The translations under genes were made by a program, and so were the position numbers. A stretch of DNA of 64,000 nucleotides, from contig NZ_CP163518.1 in the NCBI RefSeq assembly GCF_041080625.1, positions 6,813,501 through 6,877,500 of the forward strand. Direction: 5' to 3'. Shown here piece by piece: positions 58,517 to 64,000 of the stretch (positions are counted from its first letter, which is position 1; each line of letters opens with the position of its first letter). The stretch is from Streptomyces sp. CG1 (GTDB lineage: Bacteria; Actinomycetota; Actinomycetes; Streptomycetales; Streptomycetaceae). The notes under the pieces are model-generated. The model saw only the letters and a list, made by a program, of their open reading frames with translations, made no database searches and was not told the origin of the DNA.

Positions 58517-59970
58517 TCGGCGTCGTCGTCCTTGGTGTCGTCGTCCTTCTTGTGCAGGTCCGGCTTGTGCAGGTCGGGCTTGCCCGCAGAACCGCCCGCC
58601 GCCTCGCCGAGCATCTTGTCCAGCTCGGAGAAGTCCAGCTGCTCGCGGTGGACGAAGCCGTCCGGGTCGTCCAGGTCGCCGGCCGTCGGCAGCATGTCCG
58701 GGTGAGCCCACAGGCCGTCCCGGCCGTCGACACCGCGCGCGTCGGTGAGCGAGGCCCACAGGCGGGAGGCGTCGCGCAGCCGGCGTGGGCGCAGCTCCAG
58801 GCCGATCAGCGTGGCGAACGTCTGCTCCGCGGGACCGCCCGTGGCACGGCGGCGGCGCAGGGTCTCGCGCAGCGCGTCGGCGGACGCCAGACGCGGCTTC
58901 GCGGCCGCGTGGACCACCGCGTCCACCCAGCCCTCGACGAGCGCCAGAGCGGTCTCCAGACGGGCCAGGGCGGCCTTCTGCTCGGGCGTGTCCTCCGGCT
59001 GGAACATGCCCTGCTGGAGGGCGTCCTGCAGCTGCTCGGGGTTCTGCGGGTCGAACTGGCCGACCACGTCCTCCAGCTTGGCCGTGTCGACCTTGATCCC
59101 GCGCGCGTACCCGTCGACCGCGCCGAACAGGTGCGAGCGCAGCCACGGCACATGCGCGAACAGGCGCTGGTGGGCCGCCTCGCGCAGGGCCAGGTAGAGC
59201 CGCACCTCCTCCTGGGGCACGCCGAGGTCCTTGCCGAAGGCCTCCACGTTGGCCGGGAGCAGCGCGGCCTTGCCGGCCGGGCCGAGCGGCAGGCCGATGT
59301 CGGTCGAGCCGACGACCTCGCCCGCGAGCACGCCCACGGCCTGCCCGATCTGCGTGCCGAACATGGCGCCGCCCATCGAGCGCATCATGCCGATCAGCGG
59401 GCCCGCCATGGCCTGCATCTCCTCCGGCAGGACGTCGCCCATGGCCGCGCCGACCCGCTCGGCGACCGGGTCGACCAGCTCCTGCCAGGCGGGCAGGGTC
59501 GCCTCGACCCACTCCGCGCGGGACCAGGCCACCGCCGAGGCGGATCCCGACGGCAGGGACGTCGCGTCGTCCAGCCACAGGTCGGCCAGGCGGACGGCCT
59601 CGTCGACCGCCTTGCGCTCGGCCGGGCCGACGCTGGCGTCCTTCGTGCCGTCCGGGGTGCCCTGGGCGACCGTCTGGCGGGCGATCTGCTTGGCCATGTC
59701 CCAGTTCACCGGACCGCCCTCGTAGGAGAGCATCTGGCCCAGCTGCTGGAACGCGGCGCCCAGGTCGGTGGGGTTCAGGGACCCGAACATGGCTGCGAGC
59801 GGATTGTCGGCGCCGGGGCCGCCAAAGCCTCCGGCTCCGGGCAGGCCGCCGAAGCCGAACGGGTTGACCGGTCCCTGCTCACCACCGCTCTGCTGGTCCT
59901 TCTTCTTGCCCTCGTCGCCGTCCTCCGGCTCCTCCGGCGGAAGGCCGAAACCGAATGGGGTGTCACTCAC
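58513..59970 (-). CDS. DUF2342 zinc-dependent metalloprotease-like protein
   Basis: 485 residues. The first ~70 are Gly/Pro/Lys-rich (PEDGDEGKKKDQQSGGEQG). The domain then runs through helix-rich sequence to LALREAAHQRLFAHVPWLRS, a zinc-motif variant (EAAHQRLF) typical of the actinobacterial DUF2342/coenzyme F420-type hydrolase family, and on to a disordered acidic C-terminus (KKDDDTKDDDAE). The family is annotated as a zinc-dependent metalloprotease, but the substrate is unknown. GTG 59970 has GAGGAA at 5-6 nt. The NUDIX gene follows with a 4-bp overlap, and the SDR gene diverges upstream. Confidence 0.83.
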   Translation of the reverse strand: MSDTPFGFGLPPEEPEDGDEGKKKDQQSGGEQGPVNPFGFGGLPGAGGFGGPGADNPLAAMFGSLNPTDLGAAFQQLGQMLSYEGGPVNWDMAKQIARQTVAQGTPDGTKDASVGPAERKAVDEAVRLADLWLDDATSLPSGSASAVAWSRAEWVEATLPAWQELVDPVAERVGAAMGDVLPEEMQAMAGPLIGMMRSMGGAMFGTQIGQAVGVLAGEVVGSTDIGLPLGPAGKAALLPANVEAFGKDLGVPQEEVRLYLALREAAHQRLFAHVPWLRSHLFGAVDGYARGIKVDTAKLEDVVGQFDPQNPEQLQDALQQGMFQPEDTPEQKAALARLETALALVEGWVDAVVHAAAKPRLASADALRETLRRRRATGGPAEQTFATLIGLELRPRRLRDASRLWASLTDARGVDGRDGLWAHPDMLPTAGDLDDPDGFVHREQLDFSELDKMLGEAAGGSAGKPDLHKPDLHKKDDDTKDDDAE

Positions 59971-60161
59971 GGGATTCCTCGGCTGGTAAGGCCGCCGGTT
60001 CTCTCCGGCGGCGCGGCTGCCCGACAACACCACCCAGCGTAGACACCCGGACCCGATCGGGCCTCGGTGCTTCGCCCACAGCAGGCCTGCGGCAGGATGG
60101 ATACACCTGGTACGTACGCGTCACTCGCGCTCGTATTGAAGACAACCGCTGGAGACGCCCG

Positions 60162-61274
60162 GTGAGTTCCCCAGATCCACAGGTTCGCGCAGCGCGAAAC
60201 CCCTCAGCCTCCTCCGCCGTGCGCGGACCCGTCGTCGCGGTCACCGGCGCCGCCGGCGGGGTCGGCGCCCTGCTCACCGAGCGGCTCGCCGCCTCCGAGG
60301 AGATCAAGCAGGTCGTCGCCATCGACGAGCGGCGCGGGGAGTGCGCGGCCGCCACCTGGCACATCCTCGACGTGCGCGATCCCGCCATCGCGGACAAGCT
60401 GCGGGGCGCCGACGTGGTCGTCCACCTCGCGCTCGACCTGGATCTGGAGACCGATCCGGCGGCTCGCACCGCTTACAACGTCCGGGGGACCCAGACCGTC
60501 CTCACGGCCGCCGCGGCGGCCGGCGTGCACCGGGTCGTGCTGTGCACCTCGGCGATGGTCTACGGCGCGCTGCCGGACAACGAGCTGCCCCTTTCGGAGG
60601 ACGCCGAGCTGCGTGCGACCGCCGAGGCCACCGGGGTCGGGGATTTGCTGGAGATCGAGCGGCTGGCGCGCCGGGCGCCACGGGCGCATCCGGGGCTGAA
60701 CGTCACCGTCGTACGGCCCGCCGTGCTGGTCGGCGGCACGGACACCGCGTTGACCCGCTATTTCGAGTCGCCGCGGCTGCTCGTCGTCGCCGGGTCGCGG
60801 CCCGCGTGGCAGTTCTGCCACGTCGAGGACCTGTGCAGTGCGCTGGAGTACGCCGTCCTGGAGAAGGTCGACGGGGAACTGTCCGTGGGCTGCGACGGGT
60901 GGCTGGAACAGGAGGAGGTCGAGGAGCTGAGCGGGATCCGGCGGATGGAGCTGCCCTCGGCGGTCGCGCTGGGCGCGGCGGCCCGGCTGCACCGGATCGG
61001 GCTCACGCCGTCTCCGGCCGGCGATCTGGCGTACACGATGTATCCCTGGGTGGTCAGCGGGAGCCGGCTGCACGACGCCGGATGGCGGCCGCGGTGGACC
61101 AACGAGGAGGTGCTGGCGGAGCTGCTGGAGGAGGCTTCCGGGCGGCACACGGTCGCCGGGCGGCGGCTCGGCCGCAAGGACGCCACGGCCGCGGGTGCCG
61201 CCGGGGCGACGGTCGCTCTGCTGGGCGCCGCCGCTGTCGTACGGCGGGCCCGGAAGGCCCGGCGGCGCGTGTGA
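60162..61274 (+). CDS. NAD-dependent epimerase/SDR-like protein
   Basis: 370 residues. The Rossmann start is VAVTGAAGGVGALLTERLAA (GxxGxxG); further SDR features are VVHLALDLDLETDPA, VLCTSAMVYGALPD and WQFCHVEDLCSALEY. The Tyr/Lys pair of a catalytic SDR is not evident (the expected YxxxK position is replaced), so it may be a non-catalytic relative. A hydrophobic C-terminal helix (ATAAGAAGATVALLGAAAVV) and a basic end RRARKARRR suggest membrane tethering. GTG 60162 has GGAG 7 nt upstream. It is divergent from the DUF2342 gene. Confidence 0.8.
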   Translation: MSSPDPQVRAARNPSASSAVRGPVVAVTGAAGGVGALLTERLAASEEIKQVVAIDERRGECAAATWHILDVRDPAIADKLRGADVVVHLALDLDLETDPAARTAYNVRGTQTVLTAAAAAGVHRVVLCTSAMVYGALPDNELPLSEDAELRATAEATGVGDLLEIERLARRAPRAHPGLNVTVVRPAVLVGGTDTALTRYFESPRLLVVAGSRPAWQFCHVEDLCSALEYAVLEKVDGELSVGCDGWLEQEEVEELSGIRRMELPSAVALGAAARLHRIGLTPSPAGDLAYTMYPWVVSGSRLHDAGWRPRWTNEEVLAELLEEASGRHTVAGRRLGRKDATAAGAAGATVALLGAAAVVRRARKARRRV

Positions 61275-61401
61275 GGGCGCCCGGGCGGTCTGGGATCGCC
61301 CGTCGGCGCACCGACGTCGTACGAGCCTCCAAAACGCTCCACGCGCATGCCTGGTGAATCTCGTATTCCCCGGTGTCACAGGCGTGCGGCACGATGGGGG
61401 T

Positions 61402-61860
61402 ATGGCACAGGCGAACGAGCACCCCGGTGAGCAGGCGGCGCAGGATCCCATCAAGCTGATCGGGGTCCGGGAGACCGCGCTCTCCGTGGACGAGGTGTTC
61501 CAGGCGGTCGGGGACGACGCGGCCGGGGGTGTCGCACTGTTCGTGGGGACCGTGCGGAACCACGACGGGGGAGCGGACGTGGACGCCCTCGGGTACTCCT
61601 GCCACCCCAGTGCCGAGGCCGAGATGCGGCGGATCGCCGAGAAGGTCGTCGCCGAGTATCCGGTGCGGGCGCTGGCCGCCGTGCACCGGGTGGGAGACCT
61701 GCGGGTCGGGGATCTCGCCGTGGTCGTCGGCGTGGCCTGTCCGCACCGGGCCGAGGCCTTCGACGCCTGCCGCAAGCTGATCGACGACCTCAAGCACGAG
61801 GTGCCGATCTGGAAGCACCAGAAGTTCTCCGATGGCACCGGTGAATGGGTCGGCGCGTAG
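61402..61860 (+). CDS. moaE: Molybdopterin synthase large subunit MoaE
   Basis: 152 residues. Typical MoaE motifs: GGVALFVGTVRNHDGG, the YSCHPSAEAEMRRI region, AAVHRVGDLRVGDLAVVVGV and the active-site Lys set KHEVPIWKHQKFSDGTGEW. MoaE uses the thiocarboxylated MoaD to insert sulfur into precursor Z, making molybdopterin. It may depend on moeZ 31 kb upstream for MoaD activation. No moaD is seen nearby. ATG 61402 follows a GGGGG-type purine site. Its stop codon lies inside the first copy of a 53-bp tandem duplication. Confidence 0.92.
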   Translation: MAQANEHPGEQAAQDPIKLIGVRETALSVDEVFQAVGDDAAGGVALFVGTVRNHDGGADVDALGYSCHPSAEAEMRRIAEKVVAEYPVRALAAVHRVGDLRVGDLAVVVGVACPHRAEAFDACRKLIDDLKHEVPIWKHQKFSDGTGEWVGA

Positions 61861-61952
61861 CGCCGTCGTTGAGGGGTGGTGGCCGGGTGACGGGAGGGCG
61901 GGTCGGCGCGTAGCGCCGTCGTTGAGGGGTGGTGGCCGGGTGACGGGAGGGC
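61847..61952 (+). repeat. Exact 53-bp tandem duplication across the moaE stop
   Basis: Copy 1 (61847-61899) and copy 2 (61900-61952) are identical. Copy 1 carries the moaE stop TAG; each copy contains a CGGCGCGTAGCGCCG hairpin (6-bp stem). A partial third start (GGGTCGG) follows. No longer repeat or ORF is affected. Confidence 0.9.
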
Positions 61953-62106
61953 GGGTCGGGGCCTGCTGAGGGCGGCACCGGCGGTCACCCGGAGCACCCC
62001 CGCCCCTCCGGTTGCGTAACCGGCCCCCTGGCGTGAGCGTTGTCAGTGCGGATGGTTAATCTGCTGATCAGTCAGTTGCGGACGCTCACGGCGTTGGGAG
62101 GTCGGC

Positions 62107-62280
62107 ATGGGGGCGCTTGTCTGGCTGCTCATTCCGCTTGTGGCTGCGATCGGTGGCGGCCTGTGGGGCAGTTGGGCCAACAGGACCCGCAGAGTGCGCG
62201 GCGACGGCCCCGAGCTGGACGGCTATGCCCGGTTCCGTGAGGCCATGGAGAAGTCCCACACGGGGGTCGGCGGCGCGTGA
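62107..62280 (+). CDS. Small membrane protein (57 aa)
   Basis: 57 residues, with one N-terminal membrane segment (MGALVWLLIPLVAAIGGGLW) and a basic-to-acidic cytoplasmic tail (NRTRRVRGDGPELDGYARFR). ATG 62107 has a GGGAGG site 6 nt upstream, and the frame shows GC3 typical of the region. Very short membrane proteins in this place next to ylbL-type genes are common in Streptomyces, but no function is recognised. It is 49 bp before the PDZ-Lon gene on the same strand, so it is probably cotranscribed. Confidence 0.65.
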   Translation: MGALVWLLIPLVAAIGGGLWGSWANRTRRVRGDGPELDGYARFREAMEKSHTGVGGA

Positions 62281-62329
62281 CGGGGTGCCCTGACGGTGCG
62301 CTGACAGAGGCGTCCCGTACTGTCGTGGC

Positions 62330-63427
62330 ATGCCACGCCGCACCGCGACGATGCTCGCCTCCACCCTGATGCTGATCGCGCTCCTGTGCGCCGGAGTGCT
62401 CATCCCCGTGCCGTACGCGGAGATGTCCCCCGGCCCGACCGTGAACACGCTGGGGAACCACGACGGCGCGCCGGTGCTGCAGATCACCGGGCACAAGACG
62501 TACCCGACCGACGGCCACCTGAACATGACGACCGTCCGGGTGACCAGCGCGGACTTCCGGATGAACCTGGTGGAGGCGATCTACGGCTGGCTGGACCACG
62601 ACACCAAGGTGGTCCCGCACGACACGCTCTACCCGAACGGCACGACGGAGCAGCAGTCCTCGCAGCAGAACGCCGAGGAATTCAGCCAGTCGCAGGAGAG
62701 CGCCAAGGTCTCCGCCCTGAAGGAGCTGGGCGTCCCGGTGAAGTCCTGGGTGATCGTCTCCACGGTGGTCAAGGACTCGCCGGCCGAGGGCAGGCTGCAC
62801 GCCGGTGACGTGATCAAGGCCGTCGACGGTACGGCCGTGACGCAGCCCGCCGACGTCGCCAAGTTCGTCACCCGGCACAAGGCCGGTCAGAACGTCGTCT
62901 TCACGGTCGTCCCCGCCAAGGAGCAGGCCGCCGCCGAGAAGGCGCACAGGGCGGCGACGAAGACCCAGGACGTCACCATCACCACGACCACCTCCGAGGA
63001 CAGCGGCGCCAAGCGCGCCATCGTCGGGATCTCCGCCGGGACCGACCACACCTTCCCGTTCAACATCGACATCAAGCTGGCCGACGTCGGCGGGCCGAGC
63101 GCCGGTCTGATGTTCGCCCTCGGCATCTACGACAAGCTGACCCCGGGCAGTCTGACCGGCGGCAAGTTCATCGCCGGCACCGGCACCATCGACGACAACG
63201 GCACCGTCGGGCCGATCGGCGGCATCGAGATGAAGACCGTCGGCGCGCGCGAGAAGGGCGCCCAGTACTTCCTGACGCCGGCCGACAACTGCGCGGCCGC
63301 CGCCAAGGACACCCCGAGCGGGCTCACGCTGGTGAAGGTCAAGACGATGGGGGACGCGCTGGACGCGCTGAAGGACATCCGCACCGGGAACACCTCGGCG
63401 CTGCCCCAGTGCACCACCAAGGGCTGA
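62330..63427 (+). CDS. YlbL/SdrC-type PDZ-Lon protease
   Basis: 365 residues. A single N-terminal membrane helix (TMLASTLMLIALLCAGVLIP) anchors an extracytoplasmic domain: a PDZ domain (~residues 130-200, VVKDSPAEGRLHAGDVIKAV) and a C-terminal Lon-type S16 proteolytic domain with the Ser-Lys dyad (GGPSAGLMFALGI and GGIEMKTVGAREKG). YlbL of Bacillus degrades membrane or division-inhibitor proteins, so turnover of membrane-associated targets is likely. ATG 62330 is the first in-frame start. A complex GC-rich hairpin (63430-63470) follows. Confidence 0.88.
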   Translation: MPRRTATMLASTLMLIALLCAGVLIPVPYAEMSPGPTVNTLGNHDGAPVLQITGHKTYPTDGHLNMTTVRVTSADFRMNLVEAIYGWLDHDTKVVPHDTLYPNGTTEQQSSQQNAEEFSQSQESAKVSALKELGVPVKSWVIVSTVVKDSPAEGRLHAGDVIKAVDGTAVTQPADVAKFVTRHKAGQNVVFTVVPAKEQAAAEKAHRAATKTQDVTITTTTSEDSGAKRAIVGISAGTDHTFPFNIDIKLADVGGPSAGLMFALGIYDKLTPGSLTGGKFIAGTGTIDDNGTVGPIGGIEMKTVGAREKGAQYFLTPADNCAAAAKDTPSGLTLVKVKTMGDALDALKDIRTGNTSALPQCTTKG

Positions 63428-63429
63428 GC

Positions 63430-63470
63430 TGCCCCTGACACGGCGGGGGGCGCCCCCCGAGGCAGGGGCG
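63430..63470. terminator. Nested hairpin between ylbL-like and PPA1309-like genes
   Basis: GCCCCTG (63431-63437) pairs with CAGGGGC (63463-63469), enclosing GGGGGG/CCCCCC (63445-63458). It separates convergent genes. Confidence 0.65.
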
Positions 63471-63548
63471 CCCTCGTCGTCGTACCGGGAAGGACGCCGG
63501 AAGCGAGGACACCGGGGGCGTGACGGGGACGTCACAGGGTCGGCGGGG

Positions 63549-64000
63549 TCAGTCCTCGAAGGTCGCCGCCAGGGCCTCCGCCAGGCCCGGCACCAGGTCG
63601 GGGCCGGTCAGGACCTCCGTCGGGGAGTCCTTCTCGCGCAGCCGCACCGCCGACTCACGGCCGCCGCCGCGCAGCACCGCGACCGTCATGCGCACCTCCT
63701 GGCGCTCGGGGTGCTCGGCCACCCACCGGGTCAGCTTGGCCTCGCTCAGGTTCTGCGGGACCTGCGCCTCGGCGGACGGCGGCAGCATCAGGCGCTCCAC
63801 CGAGAGCGCGCAGCCGGCTACGGCGTCGGGCCAGGCGATGGTGCCGAGGAACTCGTCCAGCGGCTTGCCGGACGGAAGCTCGTCCTGCTCGATCGGGGTG
63901 AGACCGGTGGACTCGGGCGCGTCCTCCAGGCCCAGCTGGGCCGCGAGCGCGGGTTCCTGAGCCTGCAGCCGTGCGGTGTCGACAAGGGCGAAGAGGCGGG
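63549..64000 (-). CDS. PPA1309-family protein, 5' end cut by window edge
   Basis: The last ~150 residues are visible and read in frame to the right edge; the N-terminus is missing. The segment RLFALVDTARLQAQEPALAA, then PIEQDELPSGKPLDEFLGTI and the conserved WPDAVAGCALSVERLMLPPS, matches the actinobacterial PPA1309 family of unknown function. The C-terminus LVPGLAEALAATFED is normal. Cotranscription with upstream genes beyond the window cannot be judged. Confidence 0.8.
   Translation of the reverse strand, partial: RLFALVDTARLQAQEPALAAQLGLEDAPESTGLTPIEQDELPSGKPLDEFLGTIAWPDAVAGCALSVERLMLPPSAEAQVPQNLSEAKLTRWVAEHPERQEVRMTVAVLRGGGRESAVRLREKDSPTEVLTGPDLVPGLAEALAATFED

Noticed and set aside
1..64000. 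rRNA, tRNA, prophage or biosynthetic gene cluster
   Set aside because: No tRNA cloverleaf, rRNA, integrase, phage structural or polyketide/nonribosomal peptide genes were recognised by eye.

Overview
The window looks like a chromosomal segment of a Streptomyces. GC is very high with strong third-position GC, and there are many GTG starts and GTGA/ATGA stop-start overlaps. The gene families are typical of that genus (WblC with an attenuated leader, a mycoredoxin, DUF3107, DUF3152, AdnAB, UvrD2, a TerD-AIM24 protein), and two promoters fit the thiol-stress sigma factor SigR. From memory the gene order resembles the S. coelicolor SCO515x-SCO52xx region; that could not be checked here. I see no prophage, CRISPR array, rRNA or tRNA gene, or secondary-metabolite cluster. 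This is mostly core-type sequence with some accessory islands.

Layout. 1-9.7 kb: ion-transport and housekeeping genes (MgtE-N/CBS protein cut by the left edge, an LppX-like lipoprotein, CorA, a suppressor-of-fused protein, a PHP phosphoesterase, MarC, a NYN-domain protein, an alpha/beta hydrolase). 9.7-18.3 kb: a DEAD-box RNA helicase with a long tail of repeated RTRK motifs, a ferritin-like protein, DUF3107, a TetR regulator, a small acidic protein, a hydrolase and a membrane-anchored DUF3152 metzincin-like protein. 18.3-23.9 kb: a family 5 (peptide-type) ABC uptake operon, preceded by a 31-codon ORF and an intrinsic terminator that together look like an attenuator. 24.1-29.6 kb: a tightly coupled five-gene operon with a PelF-like glycosyltransferase, a polytopic membrane protein, a His-rich repeat protein, a sugar epimerase and a spherulin-4-type TIM barrel, proposed here to be a Pel/galactosaminogalactan-like exopolysaccharide unit. 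moeZ follows, behind its own SigR-type promoter.

30.9-35.4 kb (minus strand): a secreted TAP-type peptidase and a large flippase/kinase-like membrane protein. 35.6-49.2 kb: a genome-maintenance stretch with an alkyltransferase-like protein, the helicase-nuclease pair AdnA/AdnB and UvrD2, interspersed with an M20 dipeptidase, NudC, a methyltransferase and a SigR-type mycoredoxin. 49.2-50.5 kb: the antibiotic-resistance regulator wblC with an AT-flanked promoter, a roughly 600-nt leader, a 106-codon upstream ORF and a terminator. 50.6-54.5 kb: an overlapping ThiF-AarF pair and a YgjP metallopeptidase. 54.6-57.9 kb: a three-gene AIM24 operon, its first protein fused to TerD. 58-64 kb: a NUDIX hydrolase overlapping a DUF2342 zinc metalloprotease, an SDR protein, MoaE, a YlbL-type PDZ-Lon protease and a PPA1309-family protein cut by the right edge.

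Convergent genes are usually separated by long perfect hairpins. Several short tandem duplications (12-codon, 24-bp and 53-bp units) and three copies of an intergenic repeat family, one of them inside a coding sequence, suggest local replication slippage and repeat spread.
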